64,000 nucleotides of DNA from Flammeovirgaceae bacterium (lineage in GTDB: Bacteria; Bacteroidota; Bacteroidia; Cytophagales; Cyclobacteriaceae): NCBI GenBank assembly GCA_016709845.1, contig JADJMA010000004.1:181424-245423 (forward strand), in the 5' to 3' direction. The position numbers and the translations under genes were made by a program. Positions 19,732 to 30,836 of the stretch are shown here, one piece after another; position 1 is the first letter of the stretch, and every line of letters starts with the position of its first letter. The notes under the pieces are model-generated. The model ran no database searches and was not told where the DNA came from. It saw only the letters and a program-made list of their open reading frames with translations.

Positions 19732-21103
19732 TTAAACCGCGTCTGAAAGACTGGAGAAGGTAAAATCTCTGATCTTCATAGCCGGAATCAATGAGGCTCC
19801 GCCACCAAATCCGCCACTATCTACACGCATAGGTTTACCCAATGTTTCCAGGTTGTTCAGCATAATAAGCGGGCTTTCGTTAAATCGGAAATTTTTAACC
19901 GGATGTTTAATCTTTCCATTTTCGATATAGAAAGTACCATCACGTGTAAGACCCGTGTAGAGCAAAGTTTGTGGATCCACCGCACGGATATACCAAAAGC
20001 GGGTTACCAACACTCCTTTCTTTGTGTCTTTAATCATGTCTTCAATAGATGCGGTGCCACCTGCCATAATTCGGTTTCCCGGATTCGGTACTGACTCTAC
20101 ATTTTTTTGTGAAGCCCAATAGCGATCATAGATAAGATTAGAGACTATACCATCTTTTATCAAATCCATTTTCTTGCGCGGTTGGCCTCCACCACCGCCT
20201 CCACCAAATCGACCGCCACCACCACCGGACCAATTGCCAACTGGCACTTCTTCATTCCAAGGGTCCGTATAAATGTGCACACGCTCGTCAACAATTTTTT
20301 CACCCAACTTGGTGCCGCCACCTTTCTTCGACATATAACTGCGGCCTTCATCTGCTGTGCGGGCATTGAACCCTTGAAACATTAATCCAATCAAATCACT
20401 GGCTGCATTGGGTTCAAGAATAACGGTGTACTTGCCCGGCTCAATCGCTTTTGCATTGCGCGATTGTAAGGCTTTGTCAATGGCAATAGCCGAAGCTTGG
20501 GCTGTATTTAATTTGCTTACATCATTAAAGTTGCGCGCTACCCAACCCGAACCGGTGCCATCATTCGTGCGCATGGTTACCGTAAAGTCAACACTCGTTG
20601 ATTGATTGTAAGCAAACATTCCTTTGCTATTCATTACCGAAGAAAACCCACGACTGTCTTCCAAAAAGCCAGCAGCGGTTATATCTTTTTTCGATGCCGG
20701 GTCAATACTGTTCGCAGCCGCTTGCGCGCGATACTCGGGTGTAATTTTAGCGGTAGACTCAATAAATGTTTTCGGTTCGGCTCCATAGTTTTGTGGATCC
20801 AGCAAACCCATAAACTCCGGATTTTCGGGAGCCAGTTGCGCCAGCTCTTCTGCGCGTCTAACCACTTTTTCTAAAGAAGCATCATCAAATTCATTGATAC
20901 TTGCACCTCCAGATTTTTTACCAAAAAGGTTTGCCGAAAGGCTTACGTCACTGTTTCTCGCCAGCGGTGCTCACACTATTGCGTGCATACCGAATGTTGC
21001 CGCCATCGGAGCCATTTAAGTTTGCTTCGATGCCATCGGCCTTAGAGAAACCGATAACCTTCTCTAAAATTTTCTTAGCATCATCTTTGGATAGTATTGC
21101 CAT
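19732..21103 (-). CDS. TldE/PmbA-like metalloprotease subunit, copy 2 (one frameshift)
   Basis: About 456 residues from ATG 21103 (MAILSKDDAKKILEKV). One extra base near 20950 breaks the frame after NSVSTAGEK; corrected, it continues SDVSLSANLFGKKSGGASIN. It aligns throughout with TldE copy 1, including IEPGKYTVILEP and RDGTFYIENGKI. A Gly-rich insert (GGGGGRFGGGGGGG) near the middle is not in copy 1. No signal peptide. 34 bases after TldD copy 2. Confidence 0.85.
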
Positions 21104-21137
21104 AATTATTTATGATTTTCAATTTTAGAATTACGAT

Positions 21138-22778
21138 TTATATTGTTCTTCCTGTGTTAATAACATTCACTCCGTTAAAGCGTGCCGTGGCCGATCCGTG
21201 CGATACAGCATTGGATTGAGCCGGTTGTCCTTTGCCATCACCAAAAGCACCATTCATCCGGTAATCGCGTTCGTCACAAACCTGCACACACGAATTCCAG
21301 AACTCCTGCGTGTTGGCCTGGTAGGCAACATCTTTTAACATGCCCGCTATTTTTCCATTCTTTATTTCAAAAAACAGCACACCTCCAAATTGAAAGTTAT
21401 ACCGCTGTTGATCGATTGAGAACGATCCGTCTTTTACAATATAAATTCCCTTCTCAACACCGGCAATCATTTGATCGGGTGTAAGTTGTTGTTTCCCGGG
21501 TTGTAAGGATACATTGGGCATACGCTGAAACTGAACATCACTCCAGCTTTGAGAGTAGCAACATCCATGCGATTCACTTTGACCCAACAAACTAACCTGG
21601 TCGCGAATGGCCTGATAGTTTACCAGCACACCGTCTTTAATTAAATCCCACTTTTTACATTTCACGCCTTCGTCATCATACGCTACAGCACCTAATGAGC
21701 CTACCTGCGTTTTATCGGCAACAATGTTTACTACATCACTTCCAAATTTAAATTTCTTCGATTGCCATTTATCAAACGTAAGGAAACTTGTGCCCGCATA
21801 GTTTGCTTCATAGCCAAGCACGCGATCCAACTCGGTGGGGTGACCTACCGATTCGTGAATGGTTAACCACAAATGTGAAGGCTCTAACACTAAATCATAC
21901 TTGCCGGGCTCTACTGATTTGGCTGCAATCATCTCTTTCGCTTGTAGCGCGGCCATAGTCGCGTCTTCCACAATGTCGTAAGAATTGCTTTAGAGTATTA
22001 TTCCGCCTGGTCCTTGAATTTTATCAGCAGCTTTACCGTCTAAGTATTCATACCCCATGCCTACCGGTGCGCTAAAAGCAGATCTTGTTTTGAATGAGCC
22101 TGAAGCCCGATCAACCATTGACACCTGAAAGTTTGGCCACGTGCGATGTACATCCTGATCGATATACGAACCATCGGATGAAGCAAAATATTTTTGCTCA
22201 TTCACTAAAAATATAAGACTGTTCACGAAGCTGGCCCCGTTCTCCATGGCCTTTGCGTTCGCGTTAAGCAAAAGTTCTACTTTCTCCTTTACAGGAACTT
22301 CAAACCCATTTTTAACAATCGGAGTTTTCCAACTGACCTCACCATAAGAAGGCGTGGCCGCAAGTTTCACCGGCTCTTTCTGAAATTTAGAATTTGCTTT
22401 TGCGATTGCCACAGCACGCTCTGCTGTTTTCTTTAGTCCATCAGGCGTTACATCATTGCTGGCCGCAAAGCCCCACGTTCCGTTTGCTATTACACGCACA
22501 CCGGCTCCGTATGATTCGGTGTTTGTAATGCTCTGAACTTTTCGTTCACGGGTTGCGACAAACTGATTCAGGTAGCGACCAATGCGCACATCCGTATACG
22601 TTGCTCCCAACGTTTTTGCTGTATTCAATGCAACATCGGCCAATACTTTCTTCTGCGATGCGTCCATTAAAGGAACAAGCATGCGGGCCGGATCAATCTC
22701 ATGGCCAAATCCGGTAAAAGGCAACATCATGGCGCCTGCGCCCAATCCAGCCATCTGTATAAAGTCCCTTCTTTTCAT
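21138..22778 (-). pseudogene. TldD-like zinc metalloprotease with Tat signal, copy 2 (in-frame stop)
   Basis: Tat-type start MKRRDFIQMAGLGAGAM; HESVGHPTELDR zinc motif intact. The frame contains TAA near 21991 (IIL-stop-SNSYDIVED) at the position where copies 1 and 3 have Tyr (LYKGRYD, LYRNSYD). The frame is otherwise unbroken on both sides, so this is a base substitution rather than an indel, unlike most breaks in the window. Either a true nonsense mutation cutting off the catalytic part, or a base-call error. 81 bases after copy 3. Confidence 0.8.
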
Positions 22779-22859
22779 ACTCTTTGATTCAACATTTAAA
22801 ATTCATGATTCAACATTCTTTTCGGATTCACTTTTGAATTTTAAATCCGAAATTTTGAA

Positions 22860-24502
22860 TTATATCGTTCTTGCCGTATTAATAACATTCACTCCATTAA
22901 ATCTTGCTGTAGAACTTCCGTGCGATACGGCACTCACTTGTGACGGCTGACCTTTGCCATCAAAGAATGAGCCGAAAAGCCGATAGTCTTTTTCATCACA
23001 GATTTTTACACAACTGTTCCAAAACTCCTGCGTGTTGGATTGGTAGGCCACATCATCAAGCATGCCGGCAATCTCACCGTTTTTGATTTCATAAAATACC
23101 TGGCCTCCAAATTGAAAATTATACCGCTGCTGATCGATTGGAGTAAGACCCACGACCTGCAATGTAAATTCCTTTCTCAACAGCTTTAATCATCTCTGGA
23201 AGGGAATAAGGTTCCTTGCCGGGAGCCAAGGATACGTTAGGCATACGCTGAAACTGAACATCGCTCCAGCTTTGTGAGTAGCAACAACCATTCGATTCGT
23301 TCGAGCCAATCATGTGTACCTGATCGCGAATGGCTTCCACGTTCACAAAGATTCCATCTTTAATTAAATCCCATCGTTTGCACTTCACGCCCTCATCATC
23401 ATACCCTACAGCGCCTAATGAATTAGGTTGAGTTTTATCTGCAAAGATGTTTATCACCTTACTTCCATAATTAAAGGTGCCCGACTTCAATTTATCTAAT
23501 GTGGCAAAACTGGTACCGGCATAATTTGCTTCATAGCCCAAAATACGATCAAGCTCTAACGGGTGACCCACGGATTCGTGAATGGTTAACCCCAAATGAT
23601 TTGGCTCCAACACCATGTCATACTTTCCGGGCTCTACCGATTTTGCTTTTAGTTTTTCTTTAGCCTGCTTCGCGGCCGCAATCGCATCCTCTACGATATC
23701 ATAACTATTGCGATACAACGTCATCCCGAAAGGTGTTACCAATTTATCTTCACTTTTTGGAATCATGTATTCATAGCCCATACCCATAGGGGCACTCAAT
23801 GCATCGCGTGTTTTGAATTGACCAGAAGCCCGATCGATAACCGACACCGTAAAGGTTGGCCAGATACGATGGATATCCTGATCGATATAAGATCCATCTG
23901 TTGAAGCAAAATATTTTTGTTCATTAACCTGAAAGAGGTTCGAGTTTACAAAGCTGGCTCCGTTCTTCATCGCTTCGCTGTTAGCATTCAACAACAGATC
24001 AACTTTTTCGGATACCGGAACTTCAAAAGGATTTTTTTGAATGGGCGTATTCCAAACAACTTCTCCATATCCTGGTACAGGAGCAAGTCTGACCGGTTCC
24101 TTTCTGAAATTTAGAATTTGCTTTTGCAATCGCTACTGCTTGTGCCGTTGCTTTGCTGATGCCGTCATTAGTAACCAGATTGGTTGATGCAAAGCCCCAA
24201 GTGCCATTGGCAATTACGCGAATGCCTACACCAAAAGACTCCGAGCTTTGAATTCCCTGAACTCTTTTTTCTCTTGTACTTACCGATTGATTTAAATACC
24301 GGCCTATGCGAACATCGGCATAGGTTGCGCCCAACGACTTTGCGGCATTAAGTGCAACATCAGCCAGTACTTTCTTTTGTGCCGTTGTTAATGATCCTTC
24401 TAAAAGTGCTTCAGGCGTAACTGGGTTTCCCATCATGGGAAATGGAAGCAGTAAACTCCCTAAACCCATACCTGTCAGTTGAACAAAATCCCGTCTTTTC
24501 AC
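22860..24502 (-). CDS. TldD-like zinc metalloprotease with Tat signal, copy 3 (two frameshifts)
   Basis: Start MKRRDFVQLTGMGLGSLLLPF, Tat-type. Frameshifts near 24110 (an extra G after SKFQK) and near 23140 (an extra A after GRGSYS) split it into three ORFs that together align with copies 1 and 2. HESVGHPLELDR zinc motif intact. About 546 residues after correction. First gene of the D3-D2-E2 operon. Confidence 0.85.
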
Positions 24503-24865
24503 AATTTCAATATTTAGTTAAACACTGCTCTTTAACAACTGGTAAGTAGTTAAAAGACTTTTAGAAAAATAGTAATTAATACACAAAAGACATAAATACC
24601 CGATAAGTGGAAAAATTGTGTGTTAATAAATCCTAATGTGCGAATATAACTGATTTAGCTTTTATGAAATCAAGCATTTGGCTTAAGAACCATTGGTAAC
24701 TAAAAACATAACCGTCTTGAGGATTCTTTAAAAGAATTCCAACTATGACTTCAAAAAAATCACCGTGCTCGGAGGGTGAAATCTGGGCTGCTCGATTTCA
24801 AAAAAGAATCTCGGGTAAGGCATAGTCTAAACGATAGTGTCTAATATTGTATGGACATTATCTAT
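24503..24865. other. Divergent intergenic region between TldD copy 3 and the oxyR-like gene
   Basis: 363 bases without a gene, must hold promoters for both directions. GTTAAA-N8-TTTAAC at 24517-24536 lies just upstream of TldD copy 3 and could be an operator. The oxyR side carries the inverted repeat listed next. No other structure seen. Confidence 0.5.
24833..24862. promoter_or_regulatory. Inverted repeat at the oxyR-like start, candidate LysR-type operator
   Basis: GATAGTGTC (24833-24841) and GACATTATC (24854-24862) are inverted repeats matching at 8 of 9 positions, 12 bases apart, ending 3 bases before the chosen ATG at 24866. LysR proteins commonly autoregulate by binding such sites. The site overlaps an alternative ATG at 24851, which argues for the downstream start. 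Binding is inference. Confidence 0.45.
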
Positions 24866-25801
24866 ATGAATTTACAACAATTGGAATACCTGGTGGCCGT
24901 TGATACCTGGCGGCATTTCTCGACAGCAGCCGAAAAGTGTCATGTAACGCAGCCTACGCTCAGCATGATGATTCAGAAATTTGAGCTGGAACTGGACGTA
25001 AAGGTTTTTGATCGTTCGAAACAGCCTGTGGTGACAACCGCTATTGGGCAAAAAATAATTGAACAGGCCCGCACGATTTTAACTGAAACGGCTACTCTAA
25101 AAAAAATTGTAGTAGAGCAAAAAGGTGAAATAGCCGGTGAATTACGCATTGGCATTATTCCTACGCTGGCCCCTTATCTGTTGCCTTTATTTTTAAATAA
25201 GTTCCTTCTCAAATACCCTGATCTAAAACTCAAAATTGTCGAACTCACCACGAAACAGATTATTCAGGAACTGGAATCGCAGCGTTTGGATGCAGGCATT
25301 TTGGCCACACCGCTAAAACAACCTTCACTCAAAGAGATTCCACTTTTCTATGAACAGTTTGTTGTTTACGCCTCCCCAAACGAAAAGGTGATGAAGAAAA
25401 AATATCTGCTGGCAGATGATATTGATGTTAATCGCTTATGGTTGCTGGAAGAAGGGCATTGCTTGCGATCGCAGGTGGTTAATCTTTGTGAATTGAAGCG
25501 AAGGGAATCGCGAATGCAAAATTTAGATTACGAAGCCGGCAGTATTGAAACATTAAAGAAGATGGTGGACATTAATACGGGAATTACCATTTTACCTGAG
25601 TTGGCTTTGCGCGATTTGTCAAAAGCGCAGGAAAAAAATCTTCGGTATTTTAAGCCTCCGGCACCCGTTCGTGAAATCAGTCTCGTTACGTATCGATACT
25701 TTGTCAAGTATAATTTGATAGAAGCACTTCGAAAAGAAATTCTCTCTAAAATTCCAGTCGAAATGCTGAACGTCAATAGTAAAGAGATTGCTGCCATTTA
25801 A
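24866..25801 (+). CDS. oxyR: LysR-family regulator, OxyR-like
   Basis: 311 residues from ATG 24866 (MNLQQLEYLVAVDTWRHFSTAAEKCHVTQPT... helix-turn-helix at residues 15-45). The effector half contains Cys in EEGHCLRSQVVNLCELKR, the arrangement of the redox-active Cys pair of OxyR (CysX8Cys in E. coli), so a peroxide sensor is likely. It would activate catalase or peroxidase genes, none of which lie here. Next gene follows by 28 bases and may be co-transcribed. Confidence 0.8.
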   Translation: MNLQQLEYLVAVDTWRHFSTAAEKCHVTQPTLSMMIQKFELELDVKVFDRSKQPVVTTAIGQKIIEQARTILTETATLKKIVVEQKGEIAGELRIGIIPTLAPYLLPLFLNKFLLKYPDLKLKIVELTTKQIIQELESQRLDAGILATPLKQPSLKEIPLFYEQFVVYASPNEKVMKKKYLLADDIDVNRLWLLEEGHCLRSQVVNLCELKRRESRMQNLDYEAGSIETLKKMVDINTGITILPELALRDLSKAQEKNLRYFKPPAPVREISLVTYRYFVKYNLIEALRKEILSKIPVEMLNVNSKEIAAI

Positions 25802-25829
25802 TCCAAAATGATTAACTGTATATTGCCCC

Positions 25830-27008
25830 ATGCCCGATATTTTTAAAACCAACAGTCGTATAATCGTTACCTGCAGTAACCGACTTGCTCCTTATCTCAT
25901 ACAAGAAATTCATGAACTTGGTTTCAAGCCTGTGCGTACCTTCCTCACGGGTGTAGAATTGCAAGGCACAGTAAACGACTGTATCGTGCTTAACCTGAAT
26001 TTGCGGTGCGCCAGTCAGGTGCTTTATTCATTAAAAGAATTCCCGGCCAATGGGCCCGATGCCCTTTACGACAATCTGATGCGCTATCCCTGGGAAGAGC
26101 TGCTTACACCCGATGGTTATATTTCAATTACCAGTAATGCTGTTCACTTTACCGTTAACAACGATATGTTTGTAAACGTAAAAGTGAAGGATGCGATTGC
26201 CGATCGCATGCGAAGAGAAACTTCTCGCAGGCCCGATTCAGGATCGGAATTAGATAAAGCTGTTTTTCATTTATATTGGAAAGATGAACGTGCAGAAATT
26301 TTTCTGGATACTTCCGGGGAAACGTTAGCCAAACATGGTTATCGAAAAATTCCCGGCAAGGCACCGATGATGGAATCATTGGCTGCCGCTAGTGTGCTAG
26401 CCACAAAGTGGGATCGCACTTCGCCTTTTGTTAATCCCATGTGCGGTTCATCCACCGTAGCCATTGAAGCGGTGTTGATTGCAACCAATCGCAGACCTGG
26501 ATTATTCAGAAAGAATTATTCCTTCATGCATGTAACCGGCTACGATGCATCATTTTACAATGAACAAGTGGAGAAACTGAATTCACAAATTAAAGAAGTT
26601 GCTGGCTTAAAAATAATTGCAACCGATATTAGTGATGATGCCATCATGATTTCAAAAGTGAATGCGGGCTTAGCTGGCGTTGAACATTTAATTGAATTTG
26701 GTATTTGTGATTTTGAACAGACATCCATTCCCGAAACACCGGGCGTTATTTATTTTAACCCGGAGTATGGCGAGCGTTTGGGGGAAATTTCAGAATTGGA
26801 AGCCACGTATGCCCGCATTGGTGATTTCATGAAAAAAAAATGCCAGGGCTTTTTGGGTTACATCTTTACCGGCAACTTAGATCTTGCAAAAAAGATTGGC
26901 CTGAAAGCCAGTCGAAGAATTGAATTTTACACCGGCAAAATTGATTGCCGCTTGCTTGAATACGAGTTGTATGGTGGAAGCAAACGTCCGCCAAAACAAA
27001 ATCCCTAA
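25830..27008 (+). CDS. THUMP-domain class I RNA methyltransferase (RlmL-like)
   Basis: 392 residues, intact. An N-terminal THUMP-type RNA-binding region (about 40-160) precedes a class I SAM-dependent methyltransferase domain with motif I-like NPMCGSSTVAIEA and D-ISDDA. Motif IV reads FNPEYGERLG, where the usual N6/N2-methyltransferase motif is NPPY; Pro is replaced by Glu. Probable target is guanine N2 in rRNA (23S m2G2445-type) but this is inference from family. Confidence 0.85.
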   Translation: MPDIFKTNSRIIVTCSNRLAPYLIQEIHELGFKPVRTFLTGVELQGTVNDCIVLNLNLRCASQVLYSLKEFPANGPDALYDNLMRYPWEELLTPDGYISITSNAVHFTVNNDMFVNVKVKDAIADRMRRETSRRPDSGSELDKAVFHLYWKDERAEIFLDTSGETLAKHGYRKIPGKAPMMESLAAASVLATKWDRTSPFVNPMCGSSTVAIEAVLIATNRRPGLFRKNYSFMHVTGYDASFYNEQVEKLNSQIKEVAGLKIIATDISDDAIMISKVNAGLAGVEHLIEFGICDFEQTSIPETPGVIYFNPEYGERLGEISELEATYARIGDFMKKKCQGFLGYIFTGNLDLAKKIGLKASRRIEFYTGKIDCRLLEYELYGGSKRPPKQNP

Positions 27009-27144
27009 TAACTCGGGCATGGTTGCGCTACAATAATAATTCCATTGAACATCCAAAGGCCCCACGCATAAAAAATCTGAATGAGTTTAGTCTATTCATG
27101 GGTTTTCTGGCTACATTAGAAATTCAAACCTAAATCATTCCATA

Positions 27145-28553
27145 ATGAACTCTAAAATTTGTATCGCACTCTCCTTCTTTACTGCTTGCCTTTGCTTATC
27201 CCAATCCGGGTTAGCACAAGCCGATCAAAAACTGACTCGTGAAATCTTCAAAGAGATGATCGAGATTAATACAACTAACTCTTCGGGAAGTACGACCAAA
27301 GCTGCCGCGCCGTTGCAGCAAGATTAAAAGCGGCAGGCTTTACGGATGATGATATTTTTCTGGGTGGTGCCGCTGAAAATAAGGGCAACATTGTGGCTCG
27401 GTTAAAAGGAAGTGGCAAAAGAAAGCCTTTATTACTTCTTGCGCACTTAGATGTAGTAGAAGCACCACGAGTAGATTGGACAACCGATCCATTTAAGTTT
27501 GAAGAAATTGATGGTTACTACTATGCGCGCGGCTCCAGCGATGATAAAGCAATGGGTTCCATTTTTGTAGCGAATATGATCCGCATGAAGAAAGAAAAAT
27601 TTATGCCCGATCGCGATATAATTCTTGCACTCACTGCTGATGAAGAAGGAGGTGACCACAACGGTGTGGACTGGCTCCTTAAAAATCATAAAGAACTGAT
27701 CGATGCAGAGTATGCCTTAAATGAAGGTGGACGCGGTCAGGAAAAAGATGGCAAGAAAATTCTCAATCAGGTTCAATTGAGCGAAAAAGTATTTAACAGT
27801 TTTACGCTTGAAGTGGTGAATAAGGGCGGGCATAGTTCTCAGCCTCGCAAGGACAACGCCATTTATACCATGGCACGAGCCTTAGAGAATCTGGACAATT
27901 TTGATTTTCCTGTTAACCTGAACGAAGGCACGCGGGTTTATTTTGAGCGCTCATCAAAAATTGAAACGGGTCAATTAGCTGCGGATATGGCCGAGATGGT
28001 TAAACCAAATTATAACCCTGAAGCGTTGAAGCGTTTGTCAGTCTATCCAAATTATAATGCCTTGCTACGCACCACCTGTGTGGCTACCATGATTAGTGGT
28101 GGTCATGCAGAAAATGCTTTGCCCCAAGACGTAACAACCAACATAAACTGCAGAATATTACCCGGTGAAGATCCTGAAATGATCAGACAAACACTGATCA
28201 AAGTAATTGACAATCCCATCATCACCGTTACTTCAAAAAATAAGGCAAAAATTAGTCCCCCTTCCGGAATGAATCCGGATGTGTTTGGTCCTATCGAAAA
28301 AGTAACTCAGAAAATGTGGCCGGGTGTGCCTGTTGTCCCCACAATGTCAACCGGAGCAACCGATGGTGCGTATTTGCGTGTAGCGGGTATTCCTACCTAT
28401 GGTGTGAGCGGAATTTTTGGAGATGCTTCCGATTCACGTGCTCATGGTAAAGACGAACGCATTGGTGTGAAATCCTATTATGATGGACAAGAGTTTCTTT
28501 ATCAATTAGTAAAAGAAATGTCGCAGAAGACATCGGTTAAGAGAAACGATTAA
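27145..28553 (+). CDS. Secreted M20 family metallopeptidase (one frameshift)
   Basis: Signal peptide MNSKICIALSFFTACLCLSQ...LAQAD. A frameshift near 27306 (one C lost in GCCCGC) joins it to the main frame: corrected junction AARAVAARLKAAGF. Metal ligands: His in AHLDVV, Asp in RGSSDDKA, Glu pair in ADEEGGDHNG. The insert between ligands 3 and 4 fits the dimerisation domain. About 470 residues. Cleaves N-terminal residues or acyl groups from peptides in the periplasm. Followed by the GDPD gene after 8 bases. Confidence 0.85.
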
Positions 28554-28561
28554 CAATTTCA

Positions 28562-29234
28562 ATGAGGCCGACAGTACTTGCTGGTATAGTTCTCTTTGCT
28601 TCATTGCTGATCAGTATGGGTCAGAAAGAAAATACGACACGTGTAATTGCCCATCGGGGTGCCTGGAAAAATACAGGCGCACCCGAAAATTCTATTGCCT
28701 CCTTGCAACATGCTATTACCCTGGGTTGCTTCGGAAGTGAATTTGATGTCCATCTGAGTGCGGATTCGGTTCCTTTCATTTTACACGATAATACTATACA
28801 AGGCATTCCCATAGAAAAAACAAATGCGGCCGAGCTTAAAAAAATAAAATTGGCCAATGGCGAATCGCTTCCAACGCTGGAAGAATATTTGCTCACCGGA
28901 AAAAGTCAAAACAAAACACGACTCATTCTTGAAATAAAAACATCCAGTATTAGTAAAGAAAGATCGTTGGCGTTAACAAAAAAATGTGTTGACCTGGTAA
29001 CTCAAATCGGTGCGGCATCCTGCAGATTTGGCTGCGGCCGGATTAGATGGTTTCGATTATCATTTTAGCGTGTTGAAACGAAATGAAAGCTGGCTTGCCG
29101 AGGCTCATAAGCGAAATTTAAGCACCAATGCGTGGACGGTTAATGATGAAGAAACCATGCGTTGGCTGATGGATCGAAAGATTAATATGATTACTACCAA
29201 CGAACCGGAGAAATTGCTTAAGTTGGTAAACTAA
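28562..29234 (+). CDS. Glycerophosphodiester phosphodiesterase, internally deleted and frameshifted
   Basis: Exported GDPD: hydrophobic N-terminus, AHRGAW and ENS motif, EFDVHLS and ILHDNT catalytic residues. The frame breaks near 29015, where TQIGAAS is followed in another frame by HPADLAAAGLDGFDYHFSVLK. Compared with the usual family layout, about 30-35 codons between these points appear missing, including the region usually rich in DYISFD-like residues. The C-terminal WTVNDEETMRWLM and TTNEP motifs are intact. A real deletion or an assembly collapse. About 224 codons against about 260-300 normally. Confidence 0.75.
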
Positions 29235-29303
29235 CCGTTCAGATAAGTCTGAACGTACATCCGGATTATTTTTTACACCTTGCCGTCCTTAAATTCAATA
29301 ACT

Positions 29304-30777
29304 ATGCGATCACTTAAAACACTATGCTTGATTTTTATCCTCTCGATCAGCTTTGCTTTCGCTCAGGAACGAGTGCTTCCGGCTGAATCGGCTATCACAT
29401 CAACCGGCCAGGTTACCATTAAAGGCAAGCCTGTTCCGTATAAAGTTACTGTGGGTACTCAGCCCGTGTGGAATGCGGAGGGCAAACCCAGTGCGTCTTT
29501 ATTCTATACCTATTACGAACGTACCGATGTGTCGGATAAAAGCAAACGTCCGTTGCTAATCTCCTTCAATGGTGGCCCCGGCTCCGCTTCTGTGTGGATG
29601 CACGTTGCCTACACCGGCCCCAAGCAGTTAAATATTGATTCCGAAGGATATCCCGTTCAGCCTTATGGCGTACGCGATAACCCACATTCTGTTTTAGATG
29701 TTGCCGATATTGTTTATATCGATCCGGTTAATACAGGTTTCTCCCGCATCTTAGATCCTAAAGCTGAAAAGTCGACCTTCTTTGGTGTGAATGCTGACAT
29801 TAAATATTTAGCCGAATGGCTCGACAATTTTGTTTCGCGCAGCAGCCGCTGGACCTCTCCAAAATATATTATTGGTGAGAGCTATGGCACCACTCGGGTA
29901 TCAGGCCTTGCCTTGGAACTTCAAAACAATCATTGGATGTATTTGAACGGGGTGATTTTGGTTTCTCCTACTGATCTCGGCATCAAGCGTGATGGCCCTG
30001 TTGGCGATGCGCTTTCGGTACCTTATTTCACGGCCGCAGCCTGGTATCATAAAATGTTGCCAGCCGATTTACAACAAAAAGATTTGAATGAGGTTTTAGC
30101 AGAATCTGAAAAGTTTACGGTTGATGAGCTCATCCCTGCCATTACCAAAGGGGGTTTCATCGACCCAGCAAAAAGAAAAGAGATTGCCGCTAAAGCGGCT
30201 CGCTACTCGGGCGTCTCCGAGCAAGTTTTTCTGGATCGCAACTTATCGGTGTCCACACAATTCTTCTGGAAGGAACTGCTGCGCGACAAAGGTTTTACTA
30301 TCGGTCGCTTAGACTCACGGTATAAAGGTATCGATAAGGCTACGGCTGGTGAGCGCCCTGATTATAATTCTGAACTTACTTCCTGGTTACACTCCTTTAC
30401 TCCGGCAATCAACTACTTACGCGATGTGTTGAAATTCAAAACCGATTTGCAATACAACATGTTTGGCCCGGTTCATCCAGGATAATTCAAATGACAGAAC
30501 AGGAGAAAATCTTCGCTTGGCGATGGCTGAAAATCCATACATGCATGTGATGATTCAATCTGGTTTCTATGATGGTGCCACCACCTACTTCGATGCTAAA
30601 TATTCTATGTGGCAAATGGATCCAAGCGGTAAATTAAAAGATCGTTTACATTTTGAAGGCTACCGCAGTGGTCACATGATGTATTTGCGCGCTGAAGATT
30701 TAGCAACTTCGAATGAACACATTCGCGAGTTTATTAAGAAGACTACGCCTGTAGCCGGAGCACCAGCTAAATATTGA
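29304..30777 (+). CDS. Secreted S10 serine carboxypeptidase (one frameshift)
   Basis: Start ATG 29304 gives signal peptide MRSLKTLCLIFILSISFAFAQ (the frame opens at 29280). Family motifs: FNGGPGSASVW oxyanion loop, nucleophile Ser in GESYGTTR, Asp in SGFYDGATTYFD, His in YRSGHMMY. A frameshift near 30478 separates VHP from DNSNDRTGEN; relatives have a Trp there, suggesting two lost bases. About 491 residues. Removes C-terminal amino acids from peptides in periplasm or medium. Confidence 0.9.
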
Positions 30778-30798
30778 TTTCTAATTCTTAGAGGCATT

Positions 30799-30836
30799 AG
30801 GTGTCCTACACTTTGAAAGTTTAGGACACCTTTTTT
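30799..30836 (+). terminator. Terminator built from a 33-nt palindrome of the in-frame repeat family
   Basis: 33 bases: left arm AGGTGTCCTACACTTT, one central base, right arm AAAGTTTAGGACACCT, then TTTTT. Convergent position between S10 peptidase (plus) and permease 5 (minus); the T tract serves the plus strand. It belongs to the same family as the repeats at 43771 and 61913. Confidence 0.8.

Noticed and set aside
20160..20366. A Gly-rich small ORF within TldE copy 2
   Set aside because: It is another frame of the Gly-rich insert in the real gene.
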